From: Alphaproteobacteria bacterium
GTDB taxonomy: Bacteria; Pseudomonadota; Alphaproteobacteria; CAAHEQ01; UBA3637
NCBI GenBank assembly: GCA_017394405.1
Contig: JAFPYW010000060.1
Location: forward strand, 1 to 47,957
DNA length: 47,957 bases
Direction: 5' to 3'
Made by a program: the position numbers and the translations under genes. The number at the start of each line of letters is the position of its first letter. The first letter of the stretch is position 1. This document shows positions 8,721-16,730 of the stretch, piece by piece. The notes beneath the pieces were generated by a model that had not been told where the DNA came from, searched no databases, and saw only the letters and a list, made by a program, of their open reading frames with translations.

Positions 8721-10768
8721 CCCCATGGACAACATTCACCATTAGCATCCAACCCCTCACAACAATTATCATGCTTGTCTATTTTCATACCTTCACAACA
8801 TGTCCATGTACCATCACTTTTTTGGCGGCCATATGGTTTTTCGGCAGTACAACAGGTCCAGACACCATTCACTTTTATTGCAGATGCGGTCCCTTCCTCA
8901 CAACACATCATCTCCATTCCGGTGACGCCGGCTTTAAATACCGCAAGCTTATTTATAACAGCACAGCATTCATAGGTCGGATTCCACCAATAACTACCTT
9001 GATACCAATCCTTACCATCTTTACAACAGTGTCGATAATTCATCCCATCAACGTAATAGAGTCCATCTTCCGGACAGAAACAACCTTGCTTTTCACTGTT
9101 CCACACAAGTGGCGCCACACAGGTATCATTTTTGACACATTCACCCGCATCATTTTCTTCATACCCATCCTCGCAAACGCAATCACCGGCATCGTTCTTG
9201 AGGAAATGTCTTGACTCATCACACTCGCACTCATCACCAACATTGCGTTCTTTCTCATCGCACACCTTAACACATTCACCATTTTTAAAAACTTCTCCCC
9301 ATGCACAACATCCCCATTTACGTAGTTCACCATCATAAGAACCGTGAGGTTTTTCGGGGGTGCAACATTCATAAGCATCAGCATCTGTCACATAGTCTTC
9401 CACGCCCGGCGGACAACAATTACCATTTTCGTCCACACCTAGTGTTCCTGTTGGACAACAAACCTCATCGTCCGAATAATTTTTCACAACAACTGGTTTA
9501 TCTGCCGGACAGCACTGACCATCTATCACATTTACCCCAGCCGGACAACAATTACCATCTTTATCCAAACTCACCACTCCCGGTGGACAACAGGCAGACT
9601 TTCTACCATACTTCACAGACATTGGTTTATCCGTTGGACAACATGCACCATTCGCCGCCGCTACACCATCCGGACAACACGCATACCAGCCATTTCCATC
9701 AGGCACCATATAAAGCTCTGTGCCCCAACATTCACAGGATCCAGCAAAAGTCGACACGCGCGCATGTTCAGGACATTCACATTCCCCATCCTTGACACGA
9801 GCATTACCCGGACAACAAATCTGGCCACCATTTCCATCATCCATCAAATTCTTATTCGGGTGAGAACATTCACATTTACCACCATATACTTGTGCATTTT
9901 TTGCAATACATTCACAATCCCCATCCTTGACACGAGCATTACCCGGACAACAAATTTCACCCACGGTTTCATCATGCATCAATTCAGGCACGTACTGTGG
10001 ACAGTAACATTCGCCGTTATCAATTTTGGCATTCTTTGGACAACACTTTTGCGCCTTTTTATTCCATTGTCTTTTCAATTTAGCGCACTCTTTCGCCGTT
10101 TTAACTTCGTTCCATTCGTCGCTGTCCGTTCCATCCCGATTTCCACCGGCCAAAGCGTTTTTAATTCCAAATACCTCTTTTAATTTATTCAAGAAAGCAT
10201 GATCCGAGCCCTGCTTCATGGGGGTGCTTTCAATTTCTTCCAGACTGTTCGCATACCATTCAATCGTTTTCAAATCACCTTTGGTATCCCGATAATAATC
10301 CGTTACTTTATAGGTATCGTCTTCCCCATCATACACCAAGCGCCAAGATCCCGCGCCGCGCCCCGAAACCGTGTCGCCCATTTGGTCCACATAATCCCAT
10401 GTAAAAACGATTTTATAATCGTCTTCCAACCAATAAGACGCCCGTCCTGTTCCAACCAAAGTCGTTCCGTCCACGCAAGCATTGTCACGAATAACATGAT
10501 TTTCCAAATCGCAACATTTTTGATTTTCACCTTCGGTATAAACTAAATAGTTTGGACAACACTTTCCGACAACGGCCGTTTCATCATCACCACAATCACG
10601 GAACTCCGGCGGCACAATCGGATTATTTGGATCCACGTGCAAACCAAGGGAACTGACACCCTTCTCTTTGCGATAATAGGAGGATGATTTACCACTATGC
10701 CCGCCACCAAATGCAAAAGCGGCTGTTGATATACATAACGCTGTCACCAGCAAGATCAGTTTCTTCAT
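8699..10768 (-). CDS. Giant cysteine-rich repeat protein, N-terminal part with signal peptide
   Basis: Of two in-frame ATGs, the one at 10768 is preferred: AAGG at 10775-10778 lies 6 nt upstream of it but touches the ATG at 10774. Residues 1-19 form a Sec signal peptide (MKKLILLVTALC..., likely cleavage after AFA). A short polar region and a few cysteines follow, then a cysteine-free stretch between Cys98 and Cys228 that could be a folded domain of its own. From about residue 228 the chain consists of cysteine-rich units such as CCPGNARVKDGECEC and NGxCCPxDKP. The frame ends at a TGA (8699-8701) in the middle of a repeat unit; skipping one base near 8713-8715 restores a frame that continues the repeat for about 2,080 more codons. 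The repaired product would be 2,777 residues. Function unknown; a secreted, disulfide-rich surface protein is the natural inference. Confidence 0.85.
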   Translation of the reverse strand: MKKLILLVTALCISTAAFAFGGGHSGKSSSYYRKEKGVSSLGLHVDPNNPIVPPEFRDCGDDETAVVGKCCPNYLVYTEGENQKCCDLENHVIRDNACVDGTTLVGTGRASYWLEDDYKIVFTWDYVDQMGDTVSGRGAGSWRLVYDGEDDTYKVTDYYRDTKGDLKTIEWYANSLEEIESTPMKQGSDHAFLNKLKEVFGIKNALAGGNRDGTDSDEWNEVKTAKECAKLKRQWNKKAQKCCPKNAKIDNGECYCPQYVPELMHDETVGEICCPGNARVKDGDCECIAKNAQVYGGKCECSHPNKNLMDDGNGGQICCPGNARVKDGECECPEHARVSTFAGSCECWGTELYMVPDGNGWYACCPDGVAAANGACCPTDKPMSVKYGRKSACCPPGVVSLDKDGNCCPAGVNVIDGQCCPADKPVVVKNYSDDEVCCPTGTLGVDENGNCCPPGVEDYVTDADAYECCTPEKPHGSYDGELRKWGCCAWGEVFKNGECVKVCDEKERNVGDECECDESRHFLKNDAGDCVCEDGYEENDAGECVKNDTCVAPLVWNSEKQGCFCPEDGLYYVDGMNYRHCCKDGKDWYQGSYWWNPTYECCAVINKLAVFKAGVTGMEMMCCEEGTASAIKVNGVWTCCTAEKPYGRQKSDGTWTCCEGMKIDKHDNCCEGLDANGECCPWGVESGKW

Positions 10769-10792
10769 GGACATCCTTATAAGGTTAGTTTT

Positions 10793-10836
10793 TACGTACG
10801 TACTTTCAGATTATAAAAACAAAAATCAAATGTCAA
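10793..10836 (-). promoter_or_regulatory. Promoter and palindrome upstream of the cysteine-rich gene
   Basis: On the minus strand TTGACA (10831-10836) is followed after 15 bp by TATAAT (10810-10815); a shifted -10, TAATCT, would give 17 bp. Just downstream is a perfect 10-bp palindrome, TACGTACGTA (10793-10802), placed near the expected transcription start, a possible operator. Leader of about 35 nt. Confidence 0.65.
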
Positions 10837-10846
10837 GCATTTTATC

Positions 10847-10893
10847 AAAAAAAACGATGCCTCCCTATTTATATAATATAGAGAGGCATTTTT
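10847..10893 (-). terminator. Intrinsic terminator of aspS
   Basis: Arms 10857-10868 and 10878-10889 form a 12-bp stem with one G-U pair and a 9-nt AT loop; on the minus strand it is followed by CG and eight T. It begins 13 bp past the aspS stop and separates aspS from the promoter of the cysteine-rich gene. A short T run on the other side gives weak activity in the plus direction too. Confidence 0.9.
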
Positions 10894-10905
10894 AGCACCA
10901 GATTT

Positions 10906-12672
10906 TTAGCGCAATTTGATATGCACTTCTCTGAGCTGCGTTTCCGTCACCGGTGATGGCGCATGCATCAAAAGGTCTTGTGCCTGTTGGTTGAACGGGA
11001 ATGCAATCACTTCACGGATGAATTCTTCGTTTTCCAACATCATCACAATCCGGTCAAAACCGAAAGCTGCACCACCATGTGGCGGGGCACCATATTTGAA
11101 TGCGTTCAACATACCGCCGAACTTGGCTTCCACCACTTCCGGACCATAGCCGGCAATTTCAAATGCCTTGTACATGACATCCGGACGATGGTTACGAATA
11201 GCACCCGACAACATTTCCAAACCATTACCCACCATATCAAATTGATAGGCCTTGATTTCCAACGGATTCTTTGTTTGCAACGCTTCCAATTCGCCCTGAG
11301 GCATTGAGAACGGGTTATGACTGAACATCGGCTTACCTGTTTCTGGATCTTGTTCATAGAACGGGAAATCCACGACCCAACAGAAGCGATAAGCATTCTT
11401 TTCATATAGGTCTAATTCTTGCCCTAACAGGTTGCGCACTTTACCCGCAAACAAAGCGGCCTTATCGCCTTTACCACAGATGAAGAACACGCTGTCGCCC
11501 TGCTCTAATCCTGTCAGTTCAAACAATTTAGCCAAACGAGCTTCATCCAATTTTTTCGCAATCGGCCCTTTGTTGCCTTCGGCCGCACGAACAATATAGC
11601 CTAAACCGCCCATTTCATTTTCAACGGCAAAAGCATTCAATTTATCAAACCAACTGCGCGGACGATCTTCGGTCTTGGGCGCACGAATGGCCCGCACAAA
11701 ACCACCCTCGGCCACCGTGTTAGCAAAGATACCAAAATCGGATCCAGCAAACACTTCCGATACATCAACGATGCGCAATGGATTACGCAAATCCGGTTTA
11801 TCCGTTCCAAAAGTTTTCATGGCTTCATCAAATGGAATACGTTGGAATGGCGCTTCGCTGACCGTTGCATTTGGAGCAAACTCTTTGAAAATAGCGGTAA
11901 TCAATTTTTCGCCAACTTCCAAAATTTCATCTTGAGTCACAAATGACATTTCCCAGTCAATTTGATAAAACTCACCGGGAGAACGATCAGCACGGGAATC
12001 TTCATCACGGAAACACGGCGCCAATTGGAAATAGCGATCAAAGCCCGCAACCATCAACAATTGCTTAAATTGTTGCGGAGATTGTGGCAACGCATAAAAT
12101 TCGCCTTTATGCACACGGCTTGGCACCAAATAGTCACGAGCCCCCTCCGGGCTGGACGATGTTAAAATCGGTGTTTGGAATTCCGTGAATCCCATTTCCC
12201 ACATTTTATCACGCACAAACTTATTCAAGCGGTTACGCATTAAAATGTTGGCATGCGGTTTCGTCCGACGCAAGTCCAAGAAACGATACGTCAAGCGTTG
12301 TTCTTCGCTTAAATCCGCAGAATCAGCCGTGATTAAGAAAGGTAATACTTGGGCCTCACCCAACACATCCACCTTTTCCACGCCGACTTCAATTTCACCG
12401 GTCGGCATTTTCGGATTCACCGTTTCCGGCGTTCTGGTTAAAACTTTACCTTCAATACGGACAACAGATTCCGGCCGTGCTTTTTCCAAAGTGGCAAAGC
12501 ATGGGCTGGACGTATCCACCACACATTGTGTCACACCATCATTGTCGCGCAAATCAACGAATAAAAGGTTTCCATGGTCGCGTTTGGTTTGAATCCAACC
12601 AGACAACACAACCGCTTCACCAGAATTGCTTGCACGCAACTGGCCACACAATTTTGTTCTATAATTTTGCAT
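10906..12672 (-). CDS. aspS: Aspartyl-tRNA synthetase
   Basis: 588 residues, the usual length of bacterial-type AspRS, a cytoplasmic class II enzyme that charges tRNA-Asp. Seen: N-terminal OB-fold anticodon-binding domain ([20 protein letters not shown]), class II motif 2 ([22 protein letters not shown]), the GAD insertion in the middle, and motif 3 ([14 protein letters not shown]). The ATG at 12672 has AAAAGGAT 6 nt upstream. It has its own promoter (12853-12881) and a long structured leader that looks like a T-box, so expression is probably set by the charging state of tRNA-Asp. It ends before the terminator at 10847-10893. Whether it is discriminating or also makes Asp-tRNA-Asn cannot be decided here. 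Confidence 0.98.
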   Translation of the reverse strand: MQNYRTKLCGQLRASNSGEAVVLSGWIQTKRDHGNLLFVDLRDNDGVTQCVVDTSSPCFATLEKARPESVVRIEGKVLTRTPETVNPKMPTGEIEVGVEKVDVLGEAQVLPFLITADSADLSEEQRLTYRFLDLRRTKPHANILMRNRLNKFVRDKMWEMGFTEFQTPILTSSSPEGARDYLVPSRVHKGEFYALPQSPQQFKQLLMVAGFDRYFQLAPCFRDEDSRADRSPGEFYQIDWEMSFVTQDEILEVGEKLITAIFKEFAPNATVSEAPFQRIPFDEAMKTFGTDKPDLRNPLRIVDVSEVFAGSDFGIFANTVAEGGFVRAIRAPKTEDRPRSWFDKLNAFAVENEMGGLGYIVRAAEGNKGPIAKKLDEARLAKLFELTGLEQGDSVFFICGKGDKAALFAGKVRNLLGQELDLYEKNAYRFCWVVDFPFYEQDPETGKPMFSHNPFSMPQGELEALQTKNPLEIKAYQFDMVGNGLEMLSGAIRNHRPDVMYKAFEIAGYGPEVVEAKFGGMLNAFKYGAPPHGGAAFGFDRIVMMLENEEFIREVIAFPFNQQAQDLLMHAPSPVTETQLREVHIKLR

Positions 12673-12698
12673 TTTTTATCCTTTTCTTTTTGTTAAGT

Positions 12699-12846
12699 GC
12701 AAGGGCGGATTTCGTCCGCTGTGCCACCTTGCTTCAGGATCACATGAATCCCCTTAAACACGCTGTAACGGGCGCGCCCGAAGGGTTCTACTGAGTCAAA
12801 AGGCTGTTCTTCCCTTATGCTCCCCTGTGTCATCAGGATCAAAGCA
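12699..12846 (-). promoter_or_regulatory. T-box riboswitch candidate in the aspS leader
   Basis: Minus-strand leader RNA between the predicted start (about 12846) and aspS. Seen 5' to 3': GAUGA then GGGGAG (12834-12817 region), resembling the 5' side of T-box stem I; short helix CUGA/UCAG (12833-12836 with 12791-12794); codon GAC (12795-12797), an Asp specifier for anticodon GUC; the conserved AGUAG (12788-12792); a CGGG/CCCG hairpin followed by UUACAG (12769-12780 and on), as in stem III; then the antiterminator at 12699-12732. This last element has a 6-bp helix GCAAGG/CCUUGC, a 7-nt bulge UGGCACA (12720-12726), a 5-bp helix GCGGA/UCCGC and a 5-nt loop. UGGC pairs with GCCA, the 3' end of tRNA-Asp with its G discriminator. 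No U-tract follows, so control is probably translational. Stem I is short and the specifier assignment is less certain than the antiterminator. Confidence 0.8.
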
Positions 12847-12852
12847 AAATAC

Positions 12853-12881
12853 ATTATAGCAAACAGAAAAGAAAAAAGCAA
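12853..12881 (-). promoter_or_regulatory. aspS promoter
   Basis: TTGCTT (12876-12881), 17-bp spacer, TATAAT (12853-12858) on the minus strand. It lies between the virB8-like stop (12889) and the T-box leader and predicts a start near 12846, giving a 5' untranslated region of about 170 nt. Confidence 0.8.
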
Positions 12882-12888
12882 CAAAAAT

Positions 12889-13698
12889 CTAAATATCTGG
12901 AATCAGCGGTGCAGGCAAATCCCAATACACCCGATCCTCGCGAATGGGCATAAATGTTTCCAAGTACCGATCTACGCTGATACCCAACGGATTATCCAAC
13001 GTTTTATTTTGATTAAAACCGGTCCGAAGCCAAATTTTAGATAGCGTTCTTTTTTTCGCTTTTTTCATTTTACATTGCAGACATTTTTTTGAATTATCAT
13101 TGCATTGACATTCGGATTGCAAATCGTCCGTGATAGGTAAATCAAATTTTTCAATAATCGCCATCCATAAATTTTCATTTGGATAAACCAATTGTAAATC
13201 GTAAATATGAACATCACGAATCAAACCGCGTCCTCGCGTTTCCCGTTGAATGTCTGGTACTTCACTAGCAAAACGAGAATACACATTTCCTCGCGACATC
13301 CGAGCAATCGGACCTCCTGCGCTGAAATTGCTTTCCATTGTATCACGTGCCCATACCGTGCTGTTACGCAATGTCAGATATTTTATCAGTTGTTCTTCCA
13401 CCAAAATTTGTAACGCCGGCACAGACGTCCGCGCGGGTTGCACCTGTTTTAATGTCAAACGTTCCGGATCAATATAATAAAATTGCCAACTGCGTTCATT
13501 TCCAACACTCACGTCTTGGTGGGTCAATTGGTAATTCAAAAACACCCCCAAAACAATCAACAATGATGCGGCCAAAACCAACCCGACCGTCAAGGTGCGA
13601 ATCATTTTGAAAAAACGACGTTCCGGCAATGCATTCACATGTAGCCGCAACGGATAAGCGCCTAAATCGTCTTTCAATTCTTCGGGTGTGTCTGCCAA
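12889..13698 (-). CDS. VirB8-like inner-membrane protein
   Basis: 269 residues from a TTG start at 13698, chosen because AAGGGAG (13705-13711) lies 6 nt upstream; the frame continues upstream to 13782 but that extension has no ribosome binding site and lies over the promoter. Layout: cytoplasmic tail (1-32), one membrane segment (about 33-57), then a periplasmic domain that contains NPLGI-x-V-x-x-Y near the C-terminus, as in VirB8/TrbF proteins (NPLGF-x-V-x-x-Y). VirB8 is a scaffold of type IV secretion systems with an NTF2-like fold. Odd: a cysteine-rich basic insertion (SECQCNDNSKKCLQCKMKK) before the last part of the domain, and no other secretion gene nearby. Could be an isolated component of a scattered system or a VirB8-fold protein with another role. 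Confidence 0.55.
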   Translation of the reverse strand: MADTPEELKDDLGAYPLRLHVNALPERRFFKMIRTLTVGLVLAASLLIVLGVFLNYQLTHQDVSVGNERSWQFYYIDPERLTLKQVQPARTSVPALQILVEEQLIKYLTLRNSTVWARDTMESNFSAGGPIARMSRGNVYSRFASEVPDIQRETRGRGLIRDVHIYDLQLVYPNENLWMAIIEKFDLPITDDLQSECQCNDNSKKCLQCKMKKAKKRTLSKIWLRTGFNQNKTLDNPLGISVDRYLETFMPIREDRVYWDLPAPLIPDI

Positions 13699-13721
13699 GA
13701 GTATCTCCCTTCCTACAAAAT

Positions 13722-13750
13722 AAAATACGCGATTTTTATTTACCTTGCAA
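13722..13750 (-). promoter_or_regulatory. Promoter of the VirB8-like gene
   Basis: TTGCAA (13745-13750), 17-bp spacer, TATTTT (13722-13727) on the minus strand. The predicted start, near 13715, leaves just enough leader for the AAGGGAG ribosome binding site, which supports the TTG start at 13698. Confidence 0.6.
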
Positions 13751-13818
13751 CAAAAAAATAAAAAACACTTGAGATTTATCAAAAAATGTGTCCTAATAAA
13801 GGACAGCGAGGAATCATC

Positions 13819-14238
13819 ATGAAATATGTTACCGCTTTTTTGTTAAGTTTAGGAATCACCGCATCCGTTTGCCATGCCCAAACAGATCGCGTGTATACAG
13901 AAGCCGAACAAATGGGAACATTGGCCGGTTTGGCCTATGCGTGCGGATCTAAACAAAAATTAAAAGATTTTGAATTGATCGCCGCGCATATATTAGCTGA
14001 CAAATCTGCCACCAGCGAAGAAGCAGAAAAAAAATTACAGCAATTTAACAAAATGAAATATCGTTACATGAAAAAACAAAAAGATTCCCCCAGAATGTCA
14101 TGTAAGGAAGTTTTAGAACATTTTAATAATATGCCTATTTTCCAATCAACCGTTTATGCTGACGGCACGGTTAAAATGTTTGACGGCACCATTTTGAAAC
14201 CACAATATCCCATCATAAAGGTTAAAGTGAGGCAGTAA
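13819..14238 (+). CDS. Secreted protein of unknown function upstream of recG
   Basis: 139 residues from the ATG at 13819, which has GAGGAA 7 nt upstream; the frame opens at 13786 but without a binding site. Residues 1-20 are a signal peptide with likely cleavage after CHA. The mature part is mostly helical in appearance, with cysteines in AYACGS and MSCKEV that could form one periplasmic disulfide, and a C-terminal YADGTVKMFDGTILKP segment. Its TAA overlaps the recG ATG by one base, so the two are probably cotranscribed and translationally coupled. A weak plus-strand promoter (TTGAGA at 13769, CCTAAT at 13792) precedes it. I do not recognise the family. Confidence 0.85.
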   Translation: MKYVTAFLLSLGITASVCHAQTDRVYTEAEQMGTLAGLAYACGSKQKLKDFELIAAHILADKSATSEEAEKKLQQFNKMKYRYMKKQKDSPRMSCKEVLEHFNNMPIFQSTVYADGTVKMFDGTILKPQYPIIKVKVRQ

Positions 14239-16283
14239 TGCGGCCCAGTTTATTAAACCCCTTATTTGTTTCGGTTGAATCTTTTAAGGGCATTGGTCCG
14301 AAATTATCCGCATGGATTCAACAATTATGTGGGCCAAAGGCAGTGGATGTTTTGTGGCATTTACCCACCGCCTTACATCACCGACCGATCATTCAAACGG
14401 CACCAGATACCCCCACATTGGCCACATTACAAATGACCGTCACAAAACACCAAATTTCCCACCACAAAAAACAACCTTGTATTGTTTTCGGCACATGGGC
14501 AGACGGCGATATTCAGTTAGTATTCTTTAATTATCACGCCTCATTTTTAGCTCAAAAAATGGCGGTTGGGCAAACCATTTGGGTGTCCGGCCAAGTCGTT
14601 CCCGATAAACCCTTTACAAAAATTTTACACCCGGATTATATTGAAACAGACGCACATAAAATCCCCCAAAACGAAGCTGTTTATCCGTTAAAGGCCGGGG
14701 CCAACGGCAAAGTCATCCGCCGATTGGTGGAACAAATTTTACCGACCCTGCCCGATTTGCCGGATGAAATTGACGACACTTTACTCACGCGCGAAAAATG
14801 GCCGCATTGGCGTGAAGCGGTTTGTCATGTGCATTCCCCAAAAACAATGGATGATTTGGATCCCCAAAATCCCGCCAGACGGCGTTTGGCCTTTGATGAA
14901 TTGTTGGCCAACCAAACGGCCCTGCATTTGGTGCACAAATCCAACAAAATCAAAAACGGATTTATGTTACCGCATTTGGATAAATTGAGGTTACAATTGC
15001 CGTTTCATTTAACCGGCGCACAACAAAAATGTTTGCAACAAATTCGGACAGATTTGGCCTCCCCCGAACGCATGACCCGTTTATTGCAAGGTGATGTGGG
15101 ATCCGGCAAAACCATCGTGGCGTTGTTGGCTGCCCTACAAGCCATCGAAAACAAAACACAAGTGGCTTTATTGGCCCCCACCGATATCTTGGCCCATCAG
15201 CATTTCGAAAAAATTCAAAAATTATGCCAAGATTTACCTGTTCGCGTGGATTTATTGACCGCCCGAGAAAAGGGTAAAAAGCGCACCCAACTTTTGACCG
15301 ATTTGGCCACCGGACAAATTGATTTGCTGATCGGCACACATGCGTTATTAGAAGATAATGTATCCTTTTCAAAATTGGGATTGGTCATCATTGACGAACA
15401 ACACCGCTTTGGCGTTAAACAACGCTTGGCCTTGGCCGAGAAAGAAAAACAAGCGAACGTGTTGGTCATGACGGCCACCCCCATTCCCCGCACATTGGCG
15501 CTGACGGCCTATGGTGATATGGATATTTCCATTTTGAACGAAAAACCCGCCGGACGACAACCCATTGACACACGCGTTATGCCGATTTCAAAAATTGATC
15601 CGATTATCCAAAAATTAAAAAACACACAAACTCAGGTTTATTGGGTTTGTCCGTTAGTAGAAGAATCACAAGAATCAGACTTGACCGCCGCAAAAAAACG
15701 ATACGACGCCTTGCGTAAAACTTTCGGGGATCAAGTCGGTTTGGTTCATGGTCAAATGAAGGCCGATGAAAAAGATCGCGCCATGGCCGATTTTGTTGCC
15801 GGCCGCACAAAGATTTTAGTTTCTACCACGGTTATTGAAGTCGGTGTGGATGTGCCCACCGCTGGCCTGATGATTGTGGAACACGCCGAACGTTTCGGCT
15901 TGGCCACCTTGCACCAACTCCGTGGCCGTGTGGGCCGAGGCCAAGATAAAGCCGTTTGTTTATTATTACACGGACGATTATCCCAAATGGGGCGGGAACG
16001 ATTGGGCATTTTGCGCGATTCTGATGACGGATTCAAAATTGCCGAAGCCGATTTGCGGTTGCGTGGTGCCGGTGAAGTATTGGGCGTGCGCCAAAGCGGT
16101 TTGCCCGTGTTCAAAATGGCCGATCTGACACAACATGCCGATTTGTTGCAAATGGCCAACGAATATGCCGTTTCATTGTTGCAACAAGATCCTGCCTTAA
16201 AAACAAACCATGGACAAGCATTAAAAAATATGCTATACCTGTTTCAAAAGGAAAAGGAACTCAATTTATTAAAGGCCGGATAA
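14238..16283 (+). CDS. recG: ATP-dependent DNA helicase RecG
   Basis: 681 residues, normal length for RecG, which reverses stalled replication forks and processes branched recombination intermediates. Seen: N-terminal wedge/OB region (IKTAP-like VTKHQISHHKKQP and WVSGQVV), Walker A GDVGSGKT near residue 285, Walker B as DEQHRFGV near residue 386, motif III TATPIPRTLAL, and the second helicase lobe with STTVIEVGVDVP and HQLRGRVGRG, followed by the TRG-type region (AEADLRLRGAGEVLGVRQSG). It starts within the stop of the secreted-protein gene and is directly abutted by the HNH gene, forming a three-gene operon. Confidence 0.98.
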   Translation: MRPSLLNPLFVSVESFKGIGPKLSAWIQQLCGPKAVDVLWHLPTALHHRPIIQTAPDTPTLATLQMTVTKHQISHHKKQPCIVFGTWADGDIQLVFFNYHASFLAQKMAVGQTIWVSGQVVPDKPFTKILHPDYIETDAHKIPQNEAVYPLKAGANGKVIRRLVEQILPTLPDLPDEIDDTLLTREKWPHWREAVCHVHSPKTMDDLDPQNPARRRLAFDELLANQTALHLVHKSNKIKNGFMLPHLDKLRLQLPFHLTGAQQKCLQQIRTDLASPERMTRLLQGDVGSGKTIVALLAALQAIENKTQVALLAPTDILAHQHFEKIQKLCQDLPVRVDLLTAREKGKKRTQLLTDLATGQIDLLIGTHALLEDNVSFSKLGLVIIDEQHRFGVKQRLALAEKEKQANVLVMTATPIPRTLALTAYGDMDISILNEKPAGRQPIDTRVMPISKIDPIIQKLKNTQTQVYWVCPLVEESQESDLTAAKKRYDALRKTFGDQVGLVHGQMKADEKDRAMADFVAGRTKILVSTTVIEVGVDVPTAGLMIVEHAERFGLATLHQLRGRVGRGQDKAVCLLLHGRLSQMGRERLGILRDSDDGFKIAEADLRLRGAGEVLGVRQSGLPVFKMADLTQHADLLQMANEYAVSLLQQDPALKTNHGQALKNMLYLFQKEKELNLLKAG

Positions 16284-16730
16284 ATGACAGTACAATTTAC
16301 TTTACAACCGCCCGAGGTCACCAAACGTTTGCGTAAAGAATTTGATCACAAGCGGTTAAATCGTGTATTTGTTTTGTGGTTGTACAGAACGGGACGATTA
16401 AATCCATACAGCCATGAAATTGATTTAATCCGAGCCTCACGCGGACGAGCACCATCCAATTTTGATGTCCATCACATTGTACCCCTGTCCGGTGGCGGAT
16501 TGAACAAATTTTCCAATATGTGTTTGATTGAACGCAGTTTGCATAAATTCATCAACAAAAAATGTTTTGATCCCGCCCTCAAAAACATCAAGGTCGGAGA
16601 AACTGTCACTATCAATGTGCCGGATTTTCCGCGTGTCGCTTTGCGCCGAGAATATAACGGATGGATTGATAAAACTTTGCAACAAACAAAAAATGCAAAT
16701 CGCTTTTATGCATTTTTGCGCCGGCCGTAA
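16284..16730 (+). CDS. HNH endonuclease-like protein
   Basis: 148 residues; the ATG follows the recG TAA with no gap. The centre holds an HNH-type signature, DVHHIVPLSGGG followed by NKFSNMCLI and RSLHKF, giving the expected His, Asn and His metal/catalytic residues near 60, 79 and 89. There is no zinc-binding CxxC pair. HNH nucleases cut DNA or RNA in many settings; joined to recG this one may be a housekeeping nuclease or simply a passenger, and nothing else of a mobile element or restriction system is near. Its stop is immediately followed by the argS stop on the other strand, with no terminator between. Confidence 0.75.
   Translation: MTVQFTLQPPEVTKRLRKEFDHKRLNRVFVLWLYRTGRLNPYSHEIDLIRASRGRAPSNFDVHHIVPLSGGGLNKFSNMCLIERSLHKFINKKCFDPALKNIKVGETVTINVPDFPRVALRREYNGWIDKTLQQTKNANRFYAFLRRP

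Noticed and set aside
2434..10768. CRISPR-like or satellite repeat array
   Set aside because: The periodic sequence is explained by coding repeats in a continuous frame with varied spacing; repeats are not short identical units with unique spacers.
10847..10893. Possible regulatory RNA hairpin before the cysteine-rich gene
   Set aside because: The hairpin with eight T sits directly behind aspS on the same strand and upstream of the cysteine-rich promoter, so a plain terminator is sufficient.
12693..12884. Possible 63-codon membrane-protein gene on the minus strand
   Set aside because: It starts at a TTG without a ribosome binding site, its first codons lie on the -35/-10 boxes of aspS, and the rest coincides with the T-box leader. 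The hydrophobic start is the translation of a T-rich promoter.
13699..13782. N-terminal extension of the VirB8-like protein
   Set aside because: The extension has no binding site and overlaps the promoter; AAGGGAG 6 nt before the TTG at 13698 fits a start there.
16284..16730. HNH gene as part of a mobile element or defence system
   Set aside because: It abuts recG with no gap and has no neighbouring integrase, methylase or phage gene, so a defence role is unsupported.
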